A DNA stretch of 64,000 bases from Obelidium mucronatum (Eukaryota; Chytridiomycota; Chytridiomycetes; Chytridiales; Chytriomycetaceae): the NCBI GenBank assembly GCA_025765595.1, contig JAIVFH010000140.1:1-64000 (forward strand), given 5' to 3'. The notes beneath the pieces were generated by a model. It had not been told where the DNA came from. It searched no databases and saw only the letters and a list, made by a program, of their open reading frames with translations. Position numbers and translations under genes: made by a program. Positions within the stretch are counted from its first letter, which is position 1. Each line of letters opens with the position of its first letter. Below are positions 43,128 to 55,706 of the stretch, in pieces.

Positions 43128-44792
43128 TTGCAAATAACGTTAGGCGATTCAATAAAGAAAACAAGATGTTGGATTCTGGATGTTATTATGACGCATGACA
43201 TTTCACTATTTATCAATGGTACATTTAAATATGTAATGGATGAATGGATATACCTCGCGGACAATAGTAAAATTAGAGTCCATGCACGCGGAAGTGTGAA
43301 TATGGAGTTTGGGGGAGTAAAACAACGAATCGACGACGTCTAATACGTTCCAGATTTAGCGGAAACTCTCATATCCCTTGGACATATGTTAAAGGGAACA
43401 AACAATTTAATTTTATTTAGCGAAGACTATGTCTATATGTTTCACCAACCAACGAATACAATAATTGAAATTGGTCATCGCGTCAACGGACTATACTATA
43501 TTAATATATTCGGAAATGGGAATAAAATCATGACGGCCGCTAGAGCCAACATGGTGAGATCTATTCAGCCGATTGATAATCTGGAAGAATTAGAAACAAT
43601 CCATCAAGCAAATAATAGTAATAGTCAAAAGAGAAAGAAAGTCGAAGTAGAAGTGAAGAATAAGAGAGCAACAACGCGTTCTACGTACCTCCAATTCCAT
43701 GTGCGATTTGGACACATAGGTCAAGAATTGCTATGTAAAACTCTTGATGCTGCTGGAATATCCTATGATTTTTCCAGAGACTCCACTGAATGCGTGACTT
43801 GTCAATTAGTAAATTTTCAAAGACTCACCACTAGAACAGTCTCAACGCCAGCAACGCGATTTCTACATACGATAGGTGAAGATATATTCCCGCTAAAAGT
43901 AGTAGCGTGGAATAGAGCGAAATACTGCTCATTCATCATCGATAAATTCACGAAAAAGTGTTGGGCGCTATGGCTGAATTCTAAAGATGATTTTACAGAA
44001 GAATTTATTAAGTTTCTCGATACAATACAAGCAAATCATAGTAAAAGAATATTGATACTGCAGGGGGATGGGGGAGAGTTGCAAGCAAACGCGATAAAAG
44101 AATATTGCAAGCGCGCCTCACCTCAAATCAAACTCGTCAAATCGCCAGCCGATACACAGGCACTAAATGGTGGAGTTGAGAGACCTCTGGGAATCTATAG
44201 AGAGAGAGCTGTGTGTATGTTAGCGACTGCTGGTTTGACGCATAGAATGTTTCATTTTGCAATGAACTACGCGATAAGACTAGGATCAGTAATACTTAAC
44301 ACAGAAACTGGAAAAACACCGTTTGAGATGGTAAATAACAGACCTCCAAATTACAAACGGACTCGAGTTTTCGGTTGTCTCTGCGCCATATTTGTTCCAA
44401 AAGAAAAACGAAAGGATTGTGTACCTAAAGGACATAAGGCCGAACCCGGAGTTTATCTAGGAGATCGAGATGGGCGTGTAGTTTACGTCTACAAATATAG
44501 AACAAAGTCAGTTCATGAAGAATTTCATGTCAGATACCTTGAATCCATATTTCCCGGTCTAAATCTAAGTCCAACCTATTTGAATCCATTGTCAAATCTC
44601 AATTTCACAGAATTTGAAGACGAAGACAATAGTGGGGATGAAATTAGTGACGACGAAGAGACAGAGTTTAATAATAGCTTACCATTTGAGTCTCCAGTCT
44701 CGAATGCTGACGCGTTTATTGAAGATGTTGACTTTGGAGGAATCAAATTCCGTGGTATAATTGAAACTGAAAAGGACGAAAGCGGTGAGTAG
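43128..44792 (+). pseudogene. Copia B protease region and integrase
   Basis: A short frame (43,128-43,343) and a TAA separate a degraded protease part from the 468-codon frame at 43,386. The integrase has RFGHIGQELL...CVTCQL (zinc finger), TIGEDIF (first Asp), LQGDGGELQA (second Asp) and NGGVERPLG (Glu), then FGCLCAIFVPKEKR and GVYLGDRDGRVVYVY. The last 70 residues are very acidic (EDEDNSGDEISDDEETEF). Ends TAG. Confidence 0.75.
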
Positions 44793-45343
44793 CCGTTCAC
44801 TACCACGCAAATAATTAAAACTACACAAATAATTCCAAAAGACACAACACTTACCAAACCTATGGATGTAACTGGAAGAGTTGGTGATCTGGAGGAGGAG
44901 ACTGAAGAGGGTTCCTTGGAGAGAGAAGGTTTGTTTGTCCAAAACTATCAACGCTCTAACCAAAGGAATTACTTAATTAAATAAGACCTCAACAAAAATG
45001 AAGAAGAGGAAATAAAAGAAATTGATAGGGAGATGGACGAACCTGAAGTGGATAAAGACTTAAACCCACTTTGCGGTAGTAAACCCATTGACGCAAACAA
45101 GTACAACTTGAGAACGCGTAAACCTAAAAATTATGCGAAAAGCACAAATCATAAGTATTCATCAGATGAAAGCGAATTAAACGAATTGCTATTACTGAAT
45201 GAAGAAATGTCGAGTCTCTTGCATCTAGCGGAACAAGTCGGGTTATTTGGAGAAAATGGTATAAATTATTGAATTTGATACTCACTCGATAACTGTCACA
45301 TCCAATTCCACTAGATGAGATCGATAATAAACTACCGTCGGAG
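44793..45343 (+). pseudogene. Copia B acidic linker between integrase and RT
   Basis: Pieces of frame such as LRTRKPKNYAKSTNHKYSSD (45,033-45,272) show the usual integrase-RT linker with a basic patch. Stops and frame changes separate them. Confidence 0.5.
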
Positions 45344-47383
45344 TTGACTGAAGATGAGGCATACACCGCATTTGCAAACAAAGCGATAAGCTTGACAGGC
45401 GAGATTGCGGGCCTATCTGATGAATTTATCAGGCTATCTATATTGAAAGAAGAATTTGAGCGAGATGGTAGGACTCCACACCCTAACTTACTCAAGAACT
45501 TGAATCAAGAAGCTGATAAATTGAATCGCAAACTCGATGAGAAAATGGAGAGACTAGATGGAAAATATAAAACCATTAGTCAACGTGTAAATAGTGCTCG
45601 GAAGGGAAAACTTGATATAGACTGGTCAACAGCCGCTGAGAGTCACATACCTACCGAGAAGACTCACATTTCAGAAGCACCAAGAGCTCCTAAAAGTGTG
45701 CGAGAGGCGATGGAAGGTCGTTTCGCTGCATATTTTAAAAGGGCGATGTTAGTTGAAATAGAATCGCTATTAAAACATGAAGTATGGGAAGAAGAAACCT
45801 TACCGCCAGGACGGAAAGCCATCAGTTCCAAATGGGTGTTTGATTATAAAACGAACCCGCTAGGTATGATTGAGCGATTCAAGGCGCGTCTGGTTGCTGT
45901 TGGATCCAGTCAAGTAAAAGACCACGATTACACAGAAACCCATTCTCCAGTAGTGAAAACTAAAATAATTCGATTTTTAATTGCTATGAGCGCCATGTTG
46001 AACTTACATATTGAGCAACTTGACGTCGAGACAGCATTTCTATATGGAACGCTGACTGAAACCAATTATATGAAAATGCCGCAAGGGTTTGAAAAATACG
46101 AACCTGATGGAACTCCAAAAGCAGCGAAGCTAGTAAAAAGCCTCTATGGTTTACACCAAGCTGGACGCGAATGGTATAAAGTTCTACGCGACTATTTCCT
46201 AGGATTGGGTTTTACGCAGTTAAAATCAGACGCTTGCACATTTCTTAAAATTGATCCTACATCGAAAAACTTGGTGATCGTTTTGATTTATGTAGATGAT
46301 GTGTTGATAGCGAGTTCTGACCGACAAGCAATTGCGACCCTAAAAATTGATATTGGTAAACGATTCAAGATCAAAGATATGGGAGATGCGCAATGGATCC
46401 TCAAAATTCAAATTGAAGATTGTGGTGACGCGAAGTGGTTGGGACAAGTACAGTATATAACTGCATTGTTGAAGGAGTTTTTTGTTTGGGACTTACCTGA
46501 AGACAAATGGAGAACTACTCCAATGGCGGTAAATTGGGAGCACGATCCGAAAAGCGTTCAGCTTTCGGGGGAGAAAGCAACAGACTACGCTAGCTTAATT
46601 GCAAAGCTGATCTACTTGTCGACTCAATCGCGTCCTGATATTCAATATTCAGTAAATACGTTGGCACAATTCCAGAGAGACTCACGCGAGTGCGACTGGA
46701 GTGCAGCGATACGCATTTTGAAGTACTTGCGATTCACTGTAGACTTGGGTATAACATTCTTCAAAAGTAAAGGAATCGAATCTGTGGTATACATGTCAAA
46801 TACTGATGAGTTACTAAACATGGAACCGATTGAATTACCTGAAGGTATGAAACCTATGGGCTATACTGATGCCAGTCATGCTATGGAAGATGACAGAAAG
46901 TCGCGATCCGGATACGTATTCATGGTATTTGGTGCTCCGATTATCTGGTTCTCCAAGAAGCAACCGACGGTAGCATTGTCTTCATGCGAGGCTGAATTGA
47001 TTGCACTGGTTGAAGGTACCAAAGAGGGATCCTGGATTCGAGACTTCTTTAGGGAGTTAGGATTTAAATTGGATGAACCTACGGTAATGCAACAGGACAA
47101 TCAAGCGGTTATTGCGATAGCGGTGAATCCTATACATCATGCGAGGATTAAACATATGGAAGTCAAGAACCACTACATACGTGAAAGCGTAGACAATGGG
47201 ACTATTCGACTCATATATTGTCCGACCGATTTGATGATAGCGGATGTTTTGACGAAAGCTCTTCCTGCACCTCAACATTGGAAACTGTTGGAGTTGTTGG
47301 GGATGAGACGACTCTCGGAACTAAGAGATGGTCAAAAGGACAAAGCTCACCTCGCGATATATCCGATCGATGATGATGAATAA
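45344..47383 (+). CDS. Copia B reverse transcriptase and RNase H
   Basis: A 679-codon open frame to TAA. A charged N-terminal 150 residues precede RT motifs KWVFDYKTN, RFKARLVAVGSS, YTETHSPVVK, DVETAFLYGTL, KSLYGLHQAGREWYKVL and YVDDVLIASS. RNase H follows: GYTDASHAMEDDRKSRSGY, SSCEAELIAL, QQDNQAVI and HMEVKNHYIRE. The enzyme copies element RNA to DNA and degrades the RNA. This is the best-preserved RT of the window and could be functional within a complete element. Confidence 0.88.
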   Translation: MTEDEAYTAFANKAISLTGEIAGLSDEFIRLSILKEEFERDGRTPHPNLLKNLNQEADKLNRKLDEKMERLDGKYKTISQRVNSARKGKLDIDWSTAAESHIPTEKTHISEAPRAPKSVREAMEGRFAAYFKRAMLVEIESLLKHEVWEEETLPPGRKAISSKWVFDYKTNPLGMIERFKARLVAVGSSQVKDHDYTETHSPVVKTKIIRFLIAMSAMLNLHIEQLDVETAFLYGTLTETNYMKMPQGFEKYEPDGTPKAAKLVKSLYGLHQAGREWYKVLRDYFLGLGFTQLKSDACTFLKIDPTSKNLVIVLIYVDDVLIASSDRQAIATLKIDIGKRFKIKDMGDAQWILKIQIEDCGDAKWLGQVQYITALLKEFFVWDLPEDKWRTTPMAVNWEHDPKSVQLSGEKATDYASLIAKLIYLSTQSRPDIQYSVNTLAQFQRDSRECDWSAAIRILKYLRFTVDLGITFFKSKGIESVVYMSNTDELLNMEPIELPEGMKPMGYTDASHAMEDDRKSRSGYVFMVFGAPIIWFSKKQPTVALSSCEAELIALVEGTKEGSWIRDFFRELGFKLDEPTVMQQDNQAVIAIAVNPIHHARIKHMEVKNHYIRESVDNGTIRLIYCPTDLMIADVLTKALPAPQHWKLLELLGMRRLSELRDGQKDKAHLAIYPIDDDE

Positions 47384-47557
47384 AGTGATGAACTATTTCG
47401 TGTGTTTTGACGTTTACTGTCTTTGACATTTTGAGTTCATGATCGCAGCTGGGTTCGAGTCCCTCGCACGCACGGCGCCATGGTGGCCTGTGATCAATCA
47501 CTAAGAATATTCTATAAATTGGATGACAACTTACCCGACGCTGATGTCATGGGGGAG

Positions 47558-48009
47558 TGACAGAGTATCTGGCTGGTCCAGAACCTGTGTTCGATGAATC
47601 AACATCGAATTGTCATTTAATTGTTTTAACACTGAATAAATGTATAATTGGTTTATTAATACATTATATTACGTATTTACATTCAATCGCCAATGTGTAT
47701 GCGGTCGCAGTCTGTAGAGAATGCGGAGCGTACAACATTGGAAGAGAGCCATAGCGCCGGGTCGCGCATGTAGCTGGAGATTGATTAAGTAAAAGGGTAA
47801 TAGAATGCTTTATTAGAATAAATACAATAGATATATATTGGTGGTGTTGTAGTTTAGAGAGTATCTGCTTGCGATCTGAAACACCCCCGTGTTTCAGATA
47901 TGAGGCAATGCCCTATAAATACAGGACATCGCAGTGTTAGTAAAGAATAATATTCTCGCTACGAAATGAGTGCTACACACACCTGTGACCCTACGCAGAT
48001 TCTCTGACA
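47558..48009 (+). repeat. 3' LTR of copia B
   Basis: 452 bp starting TGACAGAGTATC directly after a purine tract (GGGGGAG) and ending TTCTCTGACA, so the ends are near-inverted (TGACAGAG/CTCTGACA). A TATA-like CCTATAAATACAGG is at 47,912-47,925. No second copy is in the window, so the limits rest on the ends alone. Confidence 0.65.
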
Positions 48010-49097
48010 GTTGCAGCTACCATCGCAAAAAATTGCTTTTGAAAATTTTGAAAATTTGACAAACCAAGGTCAGTGTCGAATGGTTGGCAACTTTGGGAGA
48101 TACCCTATGACGAAGGAGGTGAAATGGCATAAAAAGGGGAAAAGAAAAAATTTGCACAAAAATGGCAGTGTTATAAAAATGTGGCAAAGTCAGGTAATAG
48201 CACCAAAACAGATCTTTGGCACTGAACCAGCAACAAAGGAATAATTTGGTAATATTACTGCATTGCAGCAGAAGGAATGTTGAAGCCAGTTGTGGCTCAA
48301 ATGATTGCCTGCTGCCAAAAATGGCAATACAACTGGTTAGGAGCCAAATATCTCTTTTGCTGTTATTTTGCAGTGTGGTTCAAGTTTGGTTTATTTTTAC
48401 TCAGTTGAAAATTCATTGAAGGAGCAGATATGCAAAATTTATTGGTGAAATCAGACATTATTAAAAATGGTTTGCATAGGCAGGCTAGCACAGGGTGGGA
48501 ATTACCCTCTGCTCACTCAAACCTGAGATAAGACCGTTTTTCTAATATCAACATTTTAGTGCTTGCTTGCTTTAGGGCAGCAGGTCAAAGCTAGAGAACC
48601 AAGATAAAGGAATGAGACAACAGAGCAAAAGCAAAGAACAGACAAAAGATAGACACAAACCAGCTTGAAACAAGCATGAAATCCTGTGGCCCCCTTCTTG
48701 GCAGTCTAAAGTAATTCGGGAGTTTAGGTCTAATGTGAGCATTTGATCCCATTAGCAGAACCGAAGTATTAAATATAAATCGTTGAAACTTACCACACTT
48801 TGAACCAAACACGGCTGGATGGGCTGTGAAGCTGTGGAACTAAGGCTAACAAAAGAACAAAAGAAAGGCAATGTTTGAGCACATCCCTTACCTGCGTCAT
48901 GTTTCCAAAACGCTGGAGAACCAATGTGAGTTTTTTCGGAAGACAACACCTCACCATTTCCGGCACTGTGGACAAGCTGCAGTTAGAACAAAACCACAAG
49001 ACAAGCAACAACTCACCAGCAAAAAGTTCTGTGTCCTGTCATTTGGCGGAAACAACACTGTAGCTGTGTATGGTGGTAATGGGGGTGATGAAGGGGT
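48010..49097. other. No recognisable gene
   Basis: AT-rich unique sequence. Short frames on both strands carry no family motif. Confidence 0.4.

Positions 49098-49130
<33 letters not shown>
49098..49130. repeat. Poly(G) run of 33 nt
   Basis: Uninterrupted G tract; ORFs of poly-Gly or poly-Pro across it are artefacts. Could form G-quadruplexes. Confidence 0.95.
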
Positions 49131-49131
<1 letters not shown>

Positions 49132-49865
49132 CGGAGGCCGAGTTGGGACAATACTTGAGTTCTTTTTTAGATGAAATTTGTGAGGTACTTTCCAAATGAG
49201 CCATCCCCTTATATTTTCTGAAGCCATGCTGAATTAAAAAATGCTGTAATTTATTTTATTATTTTCATGATTGCAAAAAATAATTTTGCTTTTTTTCCCC
49301 CCTTCCACCCGCCAACATCACTCCAACTTGTATGGGGTGGTGGCTGCAGAATTCGGGTCATGCTGCACAGCCAATGAGCCTGCTTCCCACACGCAGAGCT
49401 CATCTGGTATATTCTATCCTCTACCCGCTAACATCGCTCTAAGCGGTGGTGCAGAATTCGGGTTATGCTGCGCAGCCGGCGAGCCCGCTTCTCTAGTGCG
49501 GCGCTCGTTTGGTTTTCTCTCTATTACACACACACACACTCTATCCCTCTCTCTTTCTCGGTTCGTTGGTGCTTCTCTCTGGATATTTGATTGCGGAAGA
49601 CCAAGGAGGAACATCTCTATTGCTGTAACTAAACTGTTAATTATTTACTCTGCTAACCATCTGTTTTAGTTTATAACAGAACTGGACCGCCCTGGATGTG
49701 TTTGCGATTGAGACGGAGTAGCTACCCATATCAAATGCAGACGGTGGGCAGCTTTGCGATCTAAGAGGCTTAGCTACCCAATTTGATCCCAAACGTATAA
49801 GAAGAAAAGACATAGCACTCAGTCACAAATGCCTTACCTGTCAAAACCGTTCCAGTACCTACTGG
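49131..49865. repeat. Noncoding stretch with an imperfect tandem duplication
   Basis: A unit of about 120 bp occurs twice between 49,308 and 49,500, best seen as CCCGCCAACATC...GCAGAATTCGGGTCATGCTG and CCCGCTAACATC...GCAGAATTCGGGTTATGCTG. A short CA microsatellite lies at about 49,527-49,541. No gene seen. Confidence 0.6.
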
Positions 49866-49898
49866 CTACTCTCAAACTTGGCGAAATTGTCACCCTTT

Positions 49899-51350
49899 TC
49901 AGCTGTCAAATTTTGCCAAGTTTGTGAGTAGCTGGTGACGTGAGTAGCCAATAAGAGGGGCCCTTTTGAAATCGTCATTTTTGGCAAATTGGTATTTACA
50001 AATATTTTTTTCTGCATGAGTATTGAAATAAAAATTGCTACAAATTCGCTGATAAATTCCTAAAAAATCGCTTTTATTATCTACGCGTTCTGAGGTAGTT
50101 CTATAGTCCTCCCACATGGCATTGGCAATAGCACTGTTCCACTGGAACCACCAACACCATCTTCACATTCACCACCACCATCATAATATTCATCTATTTC
50201 TTCGTGGTCATTCAAACCATCATTGGGAAATGCTGTTCTGATGATGTTGAATAGAATAGCCAAAACAATGACCAAATCGCGCTGGGTTTCAAAAGGGTAG
50301 CTACGCATTGCCTTCAAAATCGGAAACCGCTTTGTGAAACATCCAAAAATCCGTTCAATCACGTTCCGTAGAGTAGCATGTCAAAGATTGAACAGCTCGC
50401 GCGCATTTTGTGGGCTTTGTTAGACGTCAAACCAGCGAACAAAAGAAAACTCACCGCTCTTATCCCTGTCCCCACTCCTTCAAATGATACCTTACTCCAC
50501 GATAAGGAGTAAGCACTTGTTTTGACAGTGAGTATCGGGCGTCGCCAAGATAAAACTTTCCATCTGGCACAGAGAATCCATGAGCAAAAGCGTCATTCAA
50601 CACTCGCCCGTCATGTGCAGAACCTTCCCAACCAGCATGAACAAAAAGAAAAATCATTGCAAATTCTGGGATAGTCCTCCTCCCTTTCGGTTGTGAAAGG
50701 GACCACAGGTGTTTTCATTCACAACAGCATGGACATGTGTACCGTCCAAGCTGCCCAAGCAGTCCTTGAAGAATGGAAAATATTTTGGGTTGTCTTTGAT
50801 TTCCAAAGGAGTAGGAGCACCAGCAGCAGGCAGTTTCATGAATCTTGGACCGACAGCAAGGATGGCCAATAACACACCGTGAAAACACGTGCTGACTGTG
50901 GAACCTGACCGTTGGAATCGTTCCTGGGCAGACCGATTCGAGTTGTTTCCACCAACAATGTAGAGAAAGATCCCAACTTGCTCTGCATGAGACATGTAGC
51001 GCTCGTTGGGCAACCGACCGGTTTGTTTCAGGATATCAACAAGTCCACTATCGTCAAAAGTCATCAATGAAGATAAAATGCAGAATAAAAATAACAATCA
51101 CTTACTCAAAAGTTCCAGCATCCATTCGAAAACTATGATGTTTTCGATCTGGGTGACCTGCCCGCAACTCTTGCAACCATGCATAACCAGTCAGAGCTGA
51201 GGTGTGCTTGGGTGTCCTCCTAAGTGCAGCTTGCCACTTTGGCAATACCAAAACTGCATAGGCCACAAGCAAAAGTACAGTCAATTGAGCTCGGAGCCTG
51301 CTGATGTTGGAGGGGTAGGTGTCTTTGATGCATTTAAGGGAAGTCTTCAA
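49899..51350 (-). pseudogene. PIF/Harbinger DDE transposase (DDE_Tnp_4 type), copy 1
   Basis: Exon 1 (51350-51106) reads to RMDAGTF. A 58-nt GTAAGT-TAG intron (51105-51048) leads to DGLVDILKQTGRLPNERYMS. Catalytic motifs are CLGSLDGTHVHA (first Asp), HAGWEGSAHDGRVLNDA (second Asp) and RNVIERIFGCFTKRFPIL (Glu). The protein cuts and pastes Harbinger elements together with a Myb-like partner. It is broken by a one-base loss after GGLSQN (near 50,667), a frame change with TAA after HLKEWGQG, and a TGA in LFNL-x-HATLRNVIE where relatives have Arg. The 22-bp deletion hits the C-terminal part here but not in copy 2. Confidence 0.85.
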
Positions 51351-51485
51351 AATCGAAAAAATTCAAAATTGGACAAGCCCAACTGGCCACGCAGCATTCG
51401 AAATGATTCTCGAAATTGATTCTCGTGGACAAGCCAAGAATTTTTTTGTACTTACACTTTTTTTTCCAACACAACCCTAGTATCA

Positions 51486-52771
51486 ATGCCCCCCCGCCAA
51501 CGCCAACCTCGCAAGAGCAGCATCAATACCCAGCAGGCTCAACCTGCAGCGCTTGCCCCTGCTGCCGCAATTGGCACATCATCTACACCCCTTACACCAT
51601 CCAACACCCAGGCATCAGTCGCCTCCGAGTCTTCTCCATTTACTGCATCTATCGACAGCAAAATGGAGTGGACTGATGAACAAATCCGATTTATTCTTGC
51701 AGAGCTACTGACTCAAGCTGAGCAGGGGAAGTGATCGGACTCTGGTTTCAAGAAGGAAGCATATCTTGCAATTATAGCCCGCTTCAAAACAGTCTACAAC
51801 AGAGAAATCACCAAAGATCAGCTGAAAAACAAGATCCAAAACGCCAAAGCTCGATTTTCTGTATTTTTGAAGCTGCGGAACTTGAGCAGCTTTGGTTGGG
51901 ATGACGGTATGAAAGCTCCAACAGTGCCGCCTGATGTCATCAGAGACTTTATTGCTGTATGTCCACCTTTTCCCCTATTTTTTTTCTTATGTGTATCTGA
52001 TTTGTTTTTCAGAAACTGACGCCCACGGATAAAACACATGCGAAGGCCATTATGGGCAAAGGCCTTGACAACCTCAATCTGTTGAGTGATCTGTTTGAAA
52101 CCAAGCTTGCAACAGGAGCTTTTGCAAAGTCTTCCATGGAAAAGGCTGACTCAGACCAAGAAAATGCTCCCATTGACTCAGACGAAGATGACGAAGATGA
52201 TGAAGATGTTGATACAGTCAATGACCTTACTCTTGGTGCTGCTACTACAGTTGGTACTTCTTCTACACCTGCTACTGCTTCTACAGTCTCCAGAACTGCA
52301 AGTACTATGGATCCGTCGGCTAGTTTCACACCTGTTGGAACTCCTGCTCCTCGCAAATTATCCTCAAAGAAGCGTTCAGCGTCTACAGCGCTTGGTGACC
52401 GTCCTCCGCGATCCCACACAAGTACATCCTCACAAGCGCAACAAATGGCTAGCTTGCAAGGGAGCATTGAAGACGCTGTGCAGGCTCTGGCTTGTGATAA
52501 CTCATCAACTGGATCCATTCCCAATGCACACCAAAATCTTCCTGATTCTGCACAGCTGGGGCTCCAATTGGCAACGAAGCTGGATTCTCTACTCTCAAGA
52601 CTAAATGGATCATTTGAAGGAGAGGAGTTAGACTGTTTATCCCGTGACCTTCTTTTTGGTTATGGGGAGTTCTTTGCAGCCAACTCCTTTAGCGCTTCTA
52701 TGTTTTTGGGGATGGCGTCAGATAAGAATTCTGTCGAGTTTCTTAAAAAAGTGCATTTTAAAGTCCAATAA
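51486..52771 (+). pseudogene. Harbinger-associated Myb/SANT-like protein, copy 1
   Basis: Exons 51486-51956 and 52013-52771, joined over a 56-nt intron (FIA+KLTPTDKTHAKA), would give 409 residues. A Ser/Pro/Ala/Gln-rich N-terminus precedes a trihelix/Myb_DNA-bind_3-like domain (WTDEQIRFILAELL, GFKKEAYLAIIARF, KNKIQNAKARFSVFLKLR, GWDD), then an acidic-serine linker (DEDDEDDEDVD) and a C-terminal domain. In PIF/Harbinger elements this protein binds the termini and recruits the transposase. A TGA at 51,732 (GK-x-SDSGF; a CGA Arg is likely ancestral) interrupts it. Both strands share a short region between the two divergent genes. Confidence 0.8.
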
Positions 52772-52811
52772 ATACAATAAATACTGTAATATTTTTTGAT
52801 TTTCTGTCTTT

Positions 52812-54285
52812 TCAGCTGTCAAATTTTGCCAAGTTTGTGAGTAGCTGGTGACGTGAGTAGCCAATAAGAGGGGCCCTTTTGAAATCGTCATTTTTGGCAA
52901 ATTGGTATTTACAAATATTTTTTTCTGCATGAGTATTGAAATAAAAATTGCTACAAATTCGCTGATAAATTCCTAAAAAATCGCTTTTATTATCTACGCG
53001 TTCTGAGGTAGTTCTATAGTCCTCCCACATGGCATTGGCAATAGCATCCCTCCAGCGTTCAGCGTCACCTGTTCCACTGGAACCACCAACACCATCTTCA
53101 CATTCACCACCACCATCATAATATTCATCTATTTCTTCGTGGTCATTCAAACCATCATTGGGAAATGCTGTTCTGATGATGTTGAATAGAATAGCCAAAA
53201 CAATGACCAAATCGCGCTGGGTTTCAAAAGGGTAGCTACGCATTGCCTTCAAAATCGGAAACCGCTTTGTGAAACATCCAAAAATCCGTTCAATCACGTT
53301 CCGTAGAGTAGCATGTCAAAGATTGAACAGCTCGCGCGCATTTTGTGGGCTTTGTTAGACGTCAAACCAGCGAACAAAAGAAAACTCACCGCTCTTATCC
53401 CTGTCCCCACTCCTTCAAATGATACCTTACTCCACGATAAGGAGTAAGCACTTGTTTTGACAGTGAGTATCGGGCGTCGCCAAGATAAAACTTTCCATCT
53501 GGCACAGAGAATCCATGAGCAAAAGCGTCATTCAACACTCGCCCGTCATGTGCAGAACCTTCCCAACCAGCATGAACAAAAAGAAAAATCATTGCAAATT
53601 CTGGGATAGTCCTCCTCCCTTTCGGTTGTGAAAGGGACCACAGGTGTTTTCATTCACAACAGCATGGACATGTGTACCGTCCAAGCTGCCCAAGCAGTCC
53701 TTGAAGAATGGAAAATATTTTGGGTTGTCTTTGATTTCCAAAGGAGTAGGAGCACCAGCAGCAGGCAGTTTCATGAATCTTGGACCGACAGCAAGGATGG
53801 CCAATAACACACCGTGAAAACACGTGCTGACTGTGGAACCTGACCGTTGGAATCGTTCCTGGGCAGACCGATTCGAGTTGTTTCCACCAACAATGTAGAG
53901 AAAGATCCCAACTTGCTCTGCATGAGACATGTAGCGCTCGTTGGGCAACCGACCGGTTTGTTTCAGGATATCAACAAGTCCACTATCGTCAAAAGTCATC
54001 AATGAAGATAAAATGCAGAATAAAAATAACAATCACTTACTCAAAAGTTCCAGCATCCATTCGAAAACTATGATGTTTTCGATCTGGGTGACCTGCCCGC
54101 AACTCTTGCAACCATGCATAACCAGTCAGAGCTGAGGTGTGCTTGGGTGTCCTCCTAAGTGCAGCTTGCCACTTTGGCAATACCAAAACTGCATAGGCCA
54201 CAAGCAAAAGTACAGTCAATTGAGCTCGGAGCCTGCTGATGTTGGAGGGGTAGGTGTCTTTGATGCATTTAAGGGAAGTCTTCAA
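52812..54285 (-). pseudogene. PIF/Harbinger DDE transposase, copy 2
   Basis: Same exon structure and the same frameshifts and TGA as copy 1, so the lesions predate duplication. It keeps the 22 bp absent from copy 1 and thus a longer C-terminal frame (53297-52812, GDAERWRDAIANAMWEDYRT). Confidence 0.85.
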
Positions 54286-54420
54286 AATCGAAAAAATTCA
54301 AAATTGGACAAGCCCAACTGGCCACGCAGCATTCGAAATGATTCTCGAAATTGATTCTCGTGGACAAGCCAAGAATTTTTTTGTACTTACACTTTTTTTT
54401 CCAACACAACCCTAGTATCA

Positions 54421-55706
54421 ATGCCCCCCCGCCAACGCCAACCTCGCAAGAGCAGCATCAATACCCAGCAGGCTCAACCTGCAGCGCTTGCCCCTGCTGC
54501 CGCAATTGGCACATCATCTACACCCCTTACACCATCCAACACCCAGGCATCAGTCGCCTCCGAGTCTTCTCCATTTACTGCATCTATCGACAGCAAAATG
54601 GAGTGGACTGATGAACAAATCCGATTTATTCTTGCAGAGCTACTGACTCAAGCTGAGCAGGGGAAGTGATCGGACTCTGGTTTCAAGAAGGAAGCATATC
54701 TTGCAATTATAGCCCGCTTCAAAACAGTCTACAACAGAGAAATCACCAAAGATCAGCTGAAAAACAAGATCCAAAACGCCAAAGCTCGATTTTCTGTATT
54801 TTTGAAGCTGCGGAACTTGAGCAGCTTTGGTTGGGATGACGGTATGAAAGCTCCAACAGTGCCGCCTGATGTCATCAGAGACTTTATTGCTGTATGTCCA
54901 CCTTTTCCCCTATTTTTTTTCTTATGTGTATCTGATTTGTTTTTCAGAAACTGACGCCCACGGATAAAACACATGCGAAGGCCATTATGGGCAAAGGCCT
55001 TGACAACCTCAATCTGTTGAGTGATCTGTTTGAAACCAAGCTTGCAACAGGAGCTTTTGCAAAGTCTTCCATGGAAAAGGCTGACTCAGACCAAGAAAAT
55101 GCTCCCATTGACTCAGACGAAGATGACGAAGATGATGAAGATGTTGATACAGTCAATGACCTTACTCTTGGTGCTGCTACTACAGTTGGTACTTCTTCTA
55201 CACCTGCTACTGCTTCTACAGTCTCCAGAACTGCAAGTACTATGGATCCGTCGGCTAGTTTCACACCTGTTGGAACTCCTGCTCCTCGCAAATTATCCTC
55301 AAAGAAGCGTTCAGCGTCTACAGCGCTTGGTGACCGTCCTCCGCGATCCCACACAAGTACATCCTCACAAGCGCAACAAATGGCTAGCTTGCAAGGGAGC
55401 ATTGAAGACGCTGTGCAGGCTCTGGCTTGTGATAACTCATCAACTGGATCCATTCCCAATGCACACCAAAATCTTCCTGATTCTGCACAGCTGGGGCTCC
55501 AATTGGCAACGAAGCTGGATTCTCTACTCTCAAGACTAAATGGATCATTTGAAGGAGAGGAGTTAGACTGTTTATCCCGTGACCTTCTTTTTGGTTATGG
55601 GGAGTTCTTTGCAGCCAACTCCTTTAGCGCTTCTATGTTTTTGGGGATGGCGTCAGATAAGAATTCTGTCGAGTTTCTTAAAAAAGTGCATTTTAAAGTC
55701 CAATAA
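54421..55706 (+). pseudogene. Harbinger-associated Myb/SANT-like protein, copy 2
   Basis: Exons 54421-54891 and 54948-55706, identical in reading to copy 1, including the TGA at 54,667. Confidence 0.8.

Larger units (their letters stand above)
42206..48009 (+). mobile_element. Ty1/copia retrotransposon, family B, lacking its 5' end
   Basis: Gag (42.2-43.1 kb), protease/integrase (43.1-44.8), linker (44.8-45.3), RT-RNase H (45.3-47.4) and a 452-bp 3' LTR. Sequences differ from family A. The gag frame is already open at 42,210 right behind the copia A LTR, so the 5' LTR and the start of gag are missing. Confidence 0.88.
49895..52807. repeat. Harbinger block, tandem copy 1
   Basis: Near-identical to 52,808-55,742. 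The offset is 2,935 bp, or 2,913 bp left of a 22-bp deletion near 50,129 (TCCCTCCAGC...GCGTCAC missing). Each copy holds a minus-strand DDE transposase and a plus-strand Myb/SANT-like gene. Confidence 0.95.

Noticed and set aside
47440..47475. B-box-like GGGTTCGAGTCCC in the copia B 3' region
   Set aside because: No A box at the right distance; probably chance.
52086..52604. 172-codon leucine-rich frame in the Myb-like gene
   Set aside because: Shadow frame of the 239-codon C-terminal exon; codon bias and domain content favour the latter.
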